Below, one piece after another: positions 54,950-63,401 of a stretch of 64,000 nucleotides of DNA (the first letter of the stretch is position 1; each line of letters opens with the position of its first letter). The stretch comes from Erinaceus europaeus. Taxonomy: Eukaryota; Chordata; Mammalia; Eulipotyphla; Erinaceidae. Made by a program: the position numbers and the translations under genes. The notes below the pieces were generated by a model that worked only from the letters and a program-made list of their open reading frames with translations, was not told the origin of the DNA and did no database searches. Where the stretch lies: positions 29,394,682 through 29,458,681 of the forward strand of contig NC_080171.1 in NCBI RefSeq assembly GCF_950295315.1. The letters run 5' to 3'.

Positions 54950-54954
54950 TATGC
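54826..54954 (-). CDS. NAA35: NAA35 coding exon 1 (residues 1-41) with 5-nt UTR
   Basis: The acceptor TTTTATAG precedes GCATA and the ATG at 54949-54947. The exon encodes [11 protein letters not shown]... to ...EEACR and ends one base into Glu42 at donor GAG|GTGAGT. A second in-frame ATG is at codon 3. The second residue Val and the acidic start agree with the human protein. Confidence 0.96.
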
Positions 54955-55660
54955 CTATAAAATTAACGCCGGTGTAAAGGAGAAAATATATCTTTCGGGG
55001 CAAGAGTATATGCAAATCGTACATGCGTGTGTTTAAATACCAGCTGACCGTACTGAACTGTTTAAGCAGAGATTGGTAATGGGGAAAAAAAATCTCCTTT
55101 ATGCCATCAGACTTCACCAGTGACACTGGTGCACACTCACTAATAGCTCACCATCTACCAGTTGTTCATCAAGAGTTTGCTCTTCCTTTTTTTTTTTTTT
55201 AAAGCAAGAATTTCAGAAACCATCCCACTGCCGGCCCAGGTAGGATCAACTCCAGAGGTTGCAACTTGCCCCGCTGGGCACAGAAGACCACGGCTGTCTC
55301 CCCAGGTCCCCTCTGGCAGCCCGAGACCGCAGGCTGCAGGTGATCCATCCTTCGGCGGCCGGGAGCTCGCTGGGCCAAGCTCTCCCGGGCCGGGCGGGAG
55401 CCGGGCACAGCCACCCCGGACTAGGGGCGCAGCCCGCGGGTCCCACCAGCCGGGCCCACGGCGGGGGTCCACCTGGGGCGAAGACCCGCCCCTCTCGGCC
55501 AGCCCGGCGCGGCCCGGGCCCCACACGGCACGGAAGCAAGCACAGGAGGGCCGCCGCGCGGGAGGGCGGGCACGCCCGGTGCCGGGTCGTCGCCCCGGTA
55601 ACAACCGGGCCGGGCCGGGGCCTCGGGGGCCAGCGGGAGGGCCGCTGATCCGATCCCTAC

Positions 55661-55860
55661 CTGAATCGCGGCGGGAGGGCCGGGGTGCACGGTGACCAAG
55701 CGTCCCTAGGGTCCGCCAGAGACGCGGGGGGCCGCAGCTCTCGAGCACAGAGGGGAGGGAGTCGCAATGGCTCTGTGCAGGGGGCCCCTACCTCCTTTTC
55801 CCGTGGCCACCCGTAGCGGCACGCACGGTTCGGACCCCAGATAAAACGCCGCTTCCTCGG
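55661..55860 (-). other. NAA35: Probable noncoding first exon of NAA35 (5' UTR)
   Basis: The first coding exon begins only 5 nt before the ATG, so an upstream 5' UTR exon is required. Reading the minus strand, a good donor (ATTCAG|GTAGGG) falls at 55661/55660, and an alternative (AAGGAG|GTAGGG) at 55792/55791. The 5' end is not visible in the sequence; the upper coordinate is a guess within the CpG island. Intron 1 would be about 0.7 kb with the nearer donor. Confidence 0.55.
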
Positions 55861-55909
55861 CCGCCGCCACCGCCCCCACCCCTCTCAACCCAGCCCGACT
55901 GGCCGCGTG

Positions 55910-55921
55910 CGCGCATGCGTA
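55910..55921. promoter_or_regulatory. NRF1-like site
   Basis: The GCGCATGCG core matches the palindromic NRF1 consensus YGCGCAYGCGCR at 11 of 12 positions. It lies in the CpG island just upstream of the expected start region, a usual place for NRF1 sites in housekeeping promoters. Binding is inferred. Confidence 0.5.
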
Positions 55922-56015
55922 CGCCCTGTGCGCGCGACCCCGCCCCCTCTTCCTTACTCCTAGGGACTTTGCCCTCCCGGGCCACACCCCCTCCCTCGCT
56001 GCCACCACCGTTCGG

Positions 56016-56027
56016 CCGATGGCGGCC
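56016..56027 (+). promoter_or_regulatory. YY1-like site
   Basis: CGATGGCGGCCG contains the ATGGCGGC core typical of YY1 sites in CpG-island promoters. It is on the plus strand, opposite to NAA35. Confidence 0.4.
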
Positions 56028-56063
56028 GAGTTCTCTTCTCGCGGAATTAAAGCAAGGCGCGAG

Positions 56064-56072
56064 ACCGGAAGC
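56064..56072 (+). promoter_or_regulatory. ETS/GABP-like site
   Basis: ACCGGAAGC is a close match to the ETS/GABPA consensus ACCGGAAGY. It sits about 50 bp from the YY1-like site in the same CpG island. Confidence 0.5.
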
Positions 56073-56184
56073 CCCCTTCCTTTCCTAGTCTCTGGGGAGG
56101 TTGTGGGCGGGGCTAGCAAGAGGAGGTTCCTGGGTCGCGGAGCCCGCCCCGCCCCGCAGCTCTCTGGGAAATTCTTAGAAAGGT

Positions 56185-57160
56185 GACGCGCAGGCGGAAG
56201 GAGCGGTGGTGTGTGCGTGGACCCTCGGTCTCGTCCTGCTGCAAGCGCTCTGCCTCTTACGGCTGACTCGGTCTTTACCTTGCCCAGACTGCGGCTTCCT
56301 GGGGGAAAACAGAAACAACTGGTTTACAGAATCAAGCCAACCGTGTTCTCTCTCTCTCTCTCAGACTCTTAAGGGTTTCCTAACATTTATTTTCATAAAA
56401 TGATTCGTTATAAAGCGGGGTTATGTAAATAAACTGGCGCACTAAGAACTGCGTCTGTTTTATTTCCTTTTATTGGGCTACTACATAACCTTCAAAATAA
56501 CCAAAATTTGAAGGACGATAGCAGACGTTGATGACGATGGAGAGCAGCCAGGCCTCTCATGTTGCTTAGTGGGCATTCGAAATAGTTCGATCGCTTTTTT
56601 TTTTTTTTAACTACAGGCTTAATTAATTCTATCAATTGATTGAAGGCTGGGGCTTCTTTTTTAAAAAAATATTTTGTTTTGTTGGACTGCAAATCTAAGG
56701 AAGCACCAAGAGACTGGGGTGATGTAAAATCAAAGAGCCCTTATTGTTCTGCCACACCAGCTCTCTGGTAATCGCCCCGTACCCAAGTCCTACTAGGATA
56801 TATATACATTTCAGATTACAGACTACGTGACAGGCTTCAGCTACACAATGTCAGTTTTACAACAGTAGTTATCTATAGTCCCCAGGTGCAGGGAAGGGGA
56901 GTGGGTCTTTTTCTGCCTGGTGGTTACCTCCTTCTCCTGACTCTAGGCTTCCAGACTCTTTTCTCAGAGTCTGTCCTTGGATTTATCTCCTGTTTTTGCA
57001 GACTCCCAGGCCTTTCTCTTGTGGCAGCTCTAACTCCTGAGAATTGCTTCTTTTCTCGGAGACAGGCCTGCCTTGCAACTGCCTACTTAACCCTTGGGTT
57101 GCCTGAGTCTAGGTTCATTTGTCTGTTATTTACCATCTTACATTAATTTCTTTTTGCTCA
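56185..57160. other. Intergenic sequence upstream of NAA35
   Basis: A CT run at about 56348-56362 and an AATAAA at about 56428 on the plus strand. No conserved exon recognised; a divergent noncoding transcript from the CpG island is possible but unsupported. Confidence 0.4.
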
Positions 57161-57166
57161 GTTCCT

Positions 57167-57346
57167 ACAGTTTATTATTGGATAGAGACAGAAAGTGAGA
57201 GGGGAGAGGGAGATAGGGAGAGAGACGCCTGCAGCTCTGCTTCACTCGTGAAGCTTTCCCCCTGCACTTGGAGACCAGGGGCTTGAACCTGGGACCTTGT
57301 GTGCTGTAGTGTGAGCACTTAACCAGGTGCGCCACTGCCTGGCCCC
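57167..57346 (-). mobile_element. SINE-B
   Basis: TTATTATTGGATAGAGACAG tail side, GGGGCTTGAACCTGGGACC, CACTGCCTGGCCCCC head. Confidence 0.93.
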
Positions 57347-57581
57347 CAAAGGCTGGAGTTTCACAGGGCAGATCCACGGCTCTGTACTTATTACAGTAGG
57401 GGCTTATCATATATTGCTTTCTCTCTTAAGAGACAAAGTTGGGATATTCGGCTGGTGAACGTCTGGCATCCTTATCTTTTGTCCTGTGCTGGTCAGTAGA
57501 GTAGGTGCTTCTGATTCAACGCATTCTCTTCTATGTCAGCTGGCCACTGTGCTCACTGTACAGAGGAATATTCTCTCCCAG

Positions 57582-57655
57582 AGTATATAACCTGGGACCT
57601 CTTGTATCCAAGTCCTGTGCACTACAACTACATGTTTCCACAGCCCCAGATACCC
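57582..57655. repeat. 74-bp duplicated segment, copy 2
   Basis: Identical to 51143-51216; flanks differ on both sides. Confidence 0.9.
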
Positions 57656-57659
57656 AGGT

Positions 57660-58255
57660 CTGCTCCAAGAGTCTGGCTAACCGAATAGCCATTTGGAGTG
57701 GAAGAAGTCTGAAAAGTGAAAGAGAATTTCAATACCCATCATGACATTTTCACTTCTTCTTTGTTCCCAAGGTGCGTCCCCTCAGTTCCCATATGTACTT
57801 CCTGCACCTTGCCGGAGAATCTTTCCTTTGCCCTTTTCATTCTCTTGCAGGGACTGAGAGGCAGTGACAACATGTGGAATTGGGGAAGAGGTGTTAGGTC
57901 CTTGTGCTTCTGAGTTATATTTCTCTGTGTTTAGACTCCCTCTGACTCCCTGTTCTATCTCTGGTTCTATCAGTTCCTGACTCTTCTAAGTGTTTCTCTG
58001 GTACATAGCAGACAGTTTCTTGGCTTTGCCCACACCACTGGCTCATAATCCAATTTACTTGAATTTGCTAACTCACATCCCCCACTCATCTGTCTCATAT
58101 CATAAAAGACATGATTTCGTCATTATTTTTTTTCCGTCTATTCCTTTTTTCCTCATGTGTGTCTTTTCATCTTCACTTTGGAGAGGCTAACAATTTTCTT
58201 CAGTCAGACTTCCATACTTAAGAGGATGTCCGGCTAAAGGACATTTTTTAAATGT
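57660..58255. other. Intergenic sequence, nothing assigned
   Basis: Mixed-composition sequence with short open frames only; no repeat recognised. Confidence 0.45.
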
Positions 58256-58261
58256 TTTTTA

Positions 58262-58458
58262 AGTTTTTTTTTATTTTTAATATTGTATAGAGATGGAGAG
58301 AAATTGAGAGGGGCGGGGGGTAGAGACAGTAAGCCACCTGCAGCCCTGCTTCACCACTTGTGAAGCTCTCCCTCTGTAGGTGGGGACCAGGGACTTGAAC
58401 CTGTGTCCTTCTGCACAATAATGTGTGTGCTTAACCAGCTGTACCACCACCTGGCCCC
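58262..58458 (-). mobile_element. SINE-B (full length)
   Basis: TATTGTATAGAGATGGAGAG, GGGACTTGAACCTGTGTCC, CACCACCTGGCCCC head; CTAAAGGA flanks. Confidence 0.94.
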
Positions 58459-58495
58459 CTAAAGGATCTTTAACCAGTCTCCTGAACATGCTAAA

Positions 58496-58545
58496 TACCA
58501 GCAGTGCACTGGATAAACCATTGGATTCTCAGTCGTGATGAAGTA
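58496..58545 (+). mobile_element. SINE-C head fragment
   Basis: CAGTGCACTGGATAAACCAT and TTGGATTCTCAGTCGTGATG. Confidence 0.6.
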
Positions 58546-58586
58546 ATGCATAAAAATTATTTCAAATATTTGTACCAGGTCTAAAG

Positions 58587-58950
58587 TGTGACAGGGTCCC
58601 CACTTCCTTAGCATAAGAGACTCCATCTTGACCTGAATCTATGCAACCGCTTTACTTGCCAAAACAAGAAGTAGATCTTAGAGTTCTGAAATTATTGATT
58701 AATCATTGATTGTTGATTTTTCCATAACAGGTTGTCCTGACCACAGTAACAGACTGCCCTAACCACTGCATGTTTGACTTCTGTACCCTAGCTTGCTTTC
58801 TGCACCTACCCCTATAAATGGTTGTGCTACACTGAACTCGGAACTGCACTCTGAGCAGCATTTTTAGCTGTGAGTGTAGTCACTGGACAGCTTATAGACT
58901 CTCAAACTTGACTGAACTGGTCTTGGGTGGTCTCTGACGCTTACCCCACA
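58587..58950 (+). mobile_element. Solo LTR of an endogenous retrovirus
   Basis: A 364-bp unit starts TGTGACAGGG and ends CTTACCCCACA, giving TGTG...CACA ends. A TATAAA box sits at 58813-58818. No retroviral coding sequence, primer-binding site or second LTR is next to it, so it is a solo LTR left by recombination. The 4 bp on each side (AAAG, AGAA) are not an exact duplication. The look is class I (ERV1-like); the family is unknown. It is relatively intact. Confidence 0.7.
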
Positions 58951-58989
58951 AGAAAAGGACATCTACAAATTCCAAGTTTAATCCCCCTC

Positions 58990-59128
58990 CATTTGCTCAT
59001 GTTGCATCACTGTTTTACCACTCATGAAACTCCCCCCCTGAAGGTAGGAGGAACCCACCAGCACTTGAAGACTGGGCCAAATGCACTATAATGTGTGTGC
59101 TCTACCTGAAGCACCATCATCCAGTCCC
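58990..59128 (-). mobile_element. SINE-B fragment
   Basis: GTTTTACCACTCATGAAACT, GCACTATAATGTGTGTGCTC, CACCATCATCCAGTCCC. Confidence 0.75.
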
Positions 59129-59423
59129 ACTTATTTCATTTTCTAAGCAAATTAGTAGAGAGGGGCCTTTTTTATACTCCTATCTCTCCAAATATTAATT
59201 TCATTAACTAGAATTTATATTATAGTACTATTAAGGCACTTATGCTTCAGGACTTTACAAGTAGTCAGTGCTTAAAAGGTAAATTTCAGATGCTTGAATA
59301 TTTGTATTCTCTTAAGATTGTGAGCCCTGAGATAAAGTGTAAAATATTATAAGCTAAATTGAACCAGATGCTTACATGAAGCAATTGTAAACATTTCTTT
59401 CTTTATCTTTTAGGCATGACTTT

Positions 59424-59702
59424 AAAAAAAAATTTATTTATTTTTGTTGCCCTTGTTATTTTATTGTTGTAGTTATTATTGTTGTTGTTATTGATGTCGT
59501 CATTGTTGGATAGGACAGAGAGAAATGGAGAGAGGAGGGGAAGACAGAGGAGGAGAGAAAGATAGACACCTGCAGACCTGCTTCACTGCCTGTGAAGTGA
59601 CTCCCCTGCAGGTGGAGAGCTGGGGCTCTAACCGGGATCCTTACATCAGTCCTTGCACTTGGTGCCACGTGCATTTAACTAGCTGTGCTACTGCTGACTC
59701 TC
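59424..59702 (-). mobile_element. SINE-A (first unit of a tandem)
   Basis: Full SINE-A; together with the next SINE-B it is flanked by TAGGCATGACTTT (59411-59423 and 59907-59919). Confidence 0.93.
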
Positions 59703-59705
59703 GAC

Positions 59706-59906
59706 TTTTTTTTTTTTAACTTTATTTATGATTGAATAGAGATAGCAATTGAGAGGGGCGGGGGAGATAGAGAGGGAGAGAGACACCTGCAGCCCTGCTT
59801 CACCACTCGTGAAGTTTCCCTCTGCAGGCTAGAAGCTGGGGCTTACACCTGGGTCCTTGCACACTGTAGTGTGTATGGTTATCTAGGTACGCCACCGATT
59901 GGCCCC
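59706..59906 (-). mobile_element. SINE-B (second unit of a tandem)
   Basis: TTTATGATTGAATAGAGATA tail side, GGGCTTACACCTGGGTCC, CACCGATTGGCCCC head. Confidence 0.92.
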
Positions 59907-60139
59907 TAGGCATGACTTTTTATAGCTATAAATGATCATGTTTAGCTTTTGGAAAAGAAATGTTTTAACATGCATGGTACCTAAACATCTAAAATCCTTG
60001 GAGACCTTTTATCAAAGTTTTAAAAAGAAAGAATTTAGGGAACACAAAAGTAGGAAATAAAGCATTAGATGTTATTGTTTATAAAATGGTATGCTTTAAT
60101 CTTTCTGTGACAAGTATTTTTAAAAGATGAGTAATGGAG

Positions 60140-60428
60140 GGTGTTGGTTGGTAGTGCAGCGGGTTAAGCGCAGGTGGGGCAAAGCACAAGGACCGGCATA
60201 GGGATCCTGGTTTGAGCCCTCGGCTCCCCACTTGCAGGGGAGTTGCTTCACAGGCAGTGAAGCAGGTCTGCAGGTGTCTATTTTTCTCTCACCCTCTCTG
60301 TCTTCCCCTCCTCTCTCCATTTCTCTCTGTCCTATCCCACAACGAAGACATCAACAACAATAATAATAACTACAACAATAGAACAACAATGTCAGCAAAA
60401 GGGAAAATAAATAAATACTAAAAAAAAA
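60140..60428 (+). mobile_element. SINE-A (full length)
   Basis: GTGTTGGTTGGTAGTGCAGC head to AATAAATAAATACTAAAAAA; GAGTAATGG flanks. Confidence 0.94.
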
Positions 60429-60435
60429 AGAGTAA

Positions 60436-60528
60436 TGGGGTGCGGGTAGGTAGGATGATTGTTATGCAAAAGAGACTCTCATGCCTGAGGCTCCAAAGTC
60501 CCAGGTTAAATCCCCCATACAGGAACAA
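60436..60528 (+). mobile_element. SINE-D, 3' truncated
   Basis: GGGGTGCGGGTAGGTAGGAT head to GGTTAAATCCCCCATAC. Confidence 0.82.
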
Positions 60529-60723
60529 ATGAAATTTATATTAATTGATTTATCAAGTGATGTTATATAAAGTAAAATTAATACTAAGAATATTATTTAT
60601 TCTAAACTGAAAAGCAATAGTTAAAATGCAAAATGAAGTATACTAACAATATTTCTTACAAAATTGTTTGAAAATAATCTAGATTAAAAGAAAAATATAA
60701 TCTAGATAAAATATACTGAATTT

Positions 60724-60868
60724 GTGGTCTGCGAGGTGGCGCAGTGGCTTAGGCACTAGTCTCTCAAGCATGAGGTCCTAAGTTTGATCCCCAGCAGCAC
60801 ATGTACCAGAGTGATGGCTGGTTCTTTCTCTCTTCCTGTCTTTCTCATGAGTAAATAAATAAATTCTT
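60724..60868 (+). mobile_element. SINE-C (full length)
   Basis: GTGGTCTGCGAGGTGGCGCA head to ATGAGTAAATAAATAAATTC; AATATRCTGAAYTTG flanks. Confidence 0.94.
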
Positions 60869-61083
60869 TTTAAAAATATGCTGAACTTGTTTGTAGGGAA
60901 AAGGATCATACTTACTATGATTTATGACGTTTCCAGTACTGCTCTATCCTTTTACTCCTAGGAATGAAGAACAAGGGTTACTACAGATATATCAGTATAT
61001 GAGACTCAGTGTGTGTGTAGTCACTATATAAATATTAGAATATCTGGAGTTATACTAGAGAATCCAAAGAAGCGTCATAAACT

Positions 61084-61230
61084 TCCCAGTCCCCACCTGC
61101 TGGGGAAGTCTTTGCAAGTGGTGAAGCAGGGCTGCAGGTGTCTCTCTGTCTCTCTCCCTTTCTATCTCTTCCCTCCTCTCAATTTCTGCCTGTCTCTATC
61201 CAATAAATAAATAAAGATAATAAAAATATA
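61084..61230 (+). mobile_element. SINE-B, 5' truncated
   Basis: Begins at CCCAGTCCCCACCTGCTGGG and ends CCAATAAATAAATAAAGATA; the tRNA-like head is absent. Confidence 0.88.
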
Positions 61231-61321
61231 GAAATAACATGCTGAAACTTCACTTCCTAGACCTAAAATACGAGGACTTGCCCCCCTTGTGAGTACTTAG
61301 TGTTTTCTTAATATTAAACTT

Positions 61322-61605
61322 CTTTTTTTTTTTTTTTCACCTCCAGGGTTATCATTGGGGCTTGGGTGCTGGCACTACAAATCCACTGGCCTTCTTCTTA
61401 TTAGTTTTTATAAGATAGGACAGAGAGAAATTGAGAAAGGAGGGGAAGATAGAGAAGGAGAAAGACACCTGCAGACCTGCTTCACTGCTTGTGAAGCAAC
61501 TCCCCTACAGGTAAGGAGCCTGGGGCTCAAATCGGGATCCCTGCTTGGGTCATTGCACGTAGTACTAGGTGCGCGTAATCTGGTAGACTACCACCCAGCC
61601 CCCCT
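61322..61605 (-). mobile_element. SINE-A-long
   Basis: CACCTCCAGGGTTATCATTG 3' module, GGGGCTCAAATCGGGATCCC B box, CACCCAGCCCCC head adjoining the LINE-1 end. Confidence 0.92.
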
Positions 61606-61622
61606 TACTATTTTTTTTTTTT

Positions 61623-62351
61623 CATTAAACCAACCTTGCATGCCTGGGATAAACCCCACTTGGTCATGATGAACAATTTTTTTTGATATACTGCTGTATT
61701 CGGTTGGCTAGAATTTTGTTCAATATTTTCGCATCTATGTTCATCAGAGATATTGGTCTGTAGTTTTCTTTTTTGGTTGTGTCCCTGTCTGCTTTTGGTA
61801 TCAGGGTGATGTTGGCTTCATAGAAGCTGGCAGGGAGTATTCCAGTGTCTTCAATCTTCTGGAAGACTTTTAAAAGTAGAGGTATTAGTTCTTCTTTGAA
61901 AGTTTTGTAGAATTCATTTGTAAAACCATCTGGTACAGGACTTTTATTTTTGGGAAGATTTTTGATAACTGTTTCAATTTCATTAGCTGTGATGGGCCTG
62001 TTCATGTTATCCACTTTCTCTTTACTTAGTTTTGGAAGTTGGTAGGTATCTAGGAAATCATTCATTTCTTCCAGGTTCTCTAACTTGGTGGCATATAGTT
62101 GTTCATAGAAGCCTCGCATGATATGTTGAATTTCTGCAGTGTCTGTTGTGATATCTCCTCTTTCATTTACTATCCGATTTATTTGGGTCTTCTCTCTTTT
62201 TTGTTTTGTGAGTCTGGCTAAAGGTTTGTCGATTTTGTTTACTCTTTCGAAGAACCAACATTTACTTTCATTGATCTTTTGTATGGTTTTCCTATTCTCA
62301 ATGTTATTTATTTCTGCCCTAACTTTAGTAATTTCTGTCCTTCTGGTTGCT
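61623..62351 (-). pseudogene. LINE-1 ORF2 N-terminal reverse transcriptase, truncated
   Basis: After the stop the frame continues [16 protein letters not shown], then [57 protein letters not shown] and [20 protein letters not shown], the fingers of the reverse transcriptase. A one-base slip in an A-run at about 61678 breaks the frame before [16 protein letters not shown]. The sequence then stops in poly(A), before the FADD catalytic motif. Confidence 0.9.
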
Positions 62352-62353
62352 TA

Positions 62354-63345
62354 AGGGCTCCTTTGTTGTTCTTCTTCTAGGTCTTTAAGATGTGCAATCA
62401 GGCTGTTTATTTGTGCCTTTTCTTGTTTCCTAATGTGTGCTTGTATAGCTATGAACTTCCCTCTTAGGACTGCTTTAGCTGTGTCCCAAATATTTTGATA
62501 GCTTGTGTCTTCATTTTCATTGAACTCTCGAAACATTTTGATTTCTTCCTTGATTTCCTCTTTGACCCAGAAGTTGTTAAGAAGTGTACTGTTGAGCTTC
62601 CACATTTTGGTACTGTTACTAATCTTTTGTTGATTGTTAAGTGTTAGTTTAATTCCACTGTGGTCTGAGAAGATGCTTGGGATGATTTCAGTGCTCTTGA
62701 ATAGGCTGATGTTGTCTTTGTGGCCTAACATATGGTCTATCCTTGAGAATGATCCATGTGGATTTGAGTAAAATGTGTATTCCAGTTTCTTGGGATGAAT
62801 GACTCTGAAAATGTCCAATAGTTCTAGTTTATCTATCTCTTCATTTAGCTCCCTTATGTCTTTACTGATTTTCTTCCTGGATGATCTGTCAAGTTGAGAG
62901 AGTGGGGTGTTGAAGTCCCCTACTATGATTGTGTTACTGTTAATATATTGCTGTAGCTCTTTCAGTAGAAGTTTGATGTATTTAGATGGCTTCTCATTGG
63001 GTGCATAGATATTAATAATTGTTAAGTCCTCTTGATTGACTGATCTCTGAGCATTAAGTAGTGTCCATTCCTATCTTTTTTAATCTTATCTGTTTTAAAG
63101 TCTATCATGTCAGATATGAGAATAGCTGTTCCTGCCCTTTTTTGTGGGCCATTGGCTTGAATGATAGTTTTCCATCCTTTCACTTTAAGTCTGTGTTTGT
63201 CTTGTTGAGTTAGGTGAGTTTCCTGTAGACAACATATTGTTGGGTTGTGTTTTCTGATCCATCTTCCTACTCTGTGTCTTTTAATAGGTGAATTCAGGCC
63301 ATTCACACTTATTGATATCAAAGATTGAAGATATTTTAATGCCAT
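62354..63345 (-). pseudogene. LINE-1 ORF2 endonuclease and linker, frameshifted
   Basis: The endonuclease of ORF2p nicks target DNA to start reverse transcription. Visible motifs in order are NGLNSPIKRHR, LQETHL, INIYAPN, GDFNTPL and FSDHSGIKL, covering the APE-type nuclease. One frameshift near 63040 separates the first 100 codons (KRT then stop) from the NIYAPN segment. The second frame continues through the [12 protein letters not shown] and [17 protein letters not shown] linker to an in-frame TAA at 62354-62352. The ORF1-ORF2 spacer is 56 bp. Confidence 0.88.
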
Positions 63346-63401
63346 TCTTGTAGAGTTTTAGAGTGTTTTGATATATGTTCTATTTGTGGTGGTCTGGTTG
63401 T

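Larger units (their letters stand above)
55230..56180. promoter_or_regulatory. CpG island, NAA35 promoter
   Basis: This roughly 950-bp block is very G+C rich and dense in CpG, unlike the AT-rich repeat-filled sequence on both sides, and it contains no SINE. It lies directly upstream of the first coding exon of minus-strand NAA35. No TATA box is evident, which fits a housekeeping CpG-island promoter with dispersed start sites. Long open frames across it are a by-product of G+C richness and have no recognisable protein content. Confidence 0.9.

Noticed and set aside
55155..55748. Long overlapping open frames on both strands in the CpG island
   Set aside because: They are rich in Pro, Arg, Gly and Ala on every frame, have no known domain, and arise from stop-poor G+C-rich sequence over the promoter.
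63022..63345. Possible host gene with an endonuclease-like protein
   Set aside because: Motif order, neighbouring ORF1 and the reverse transcriptase identify it as LINE-1 ORF2.
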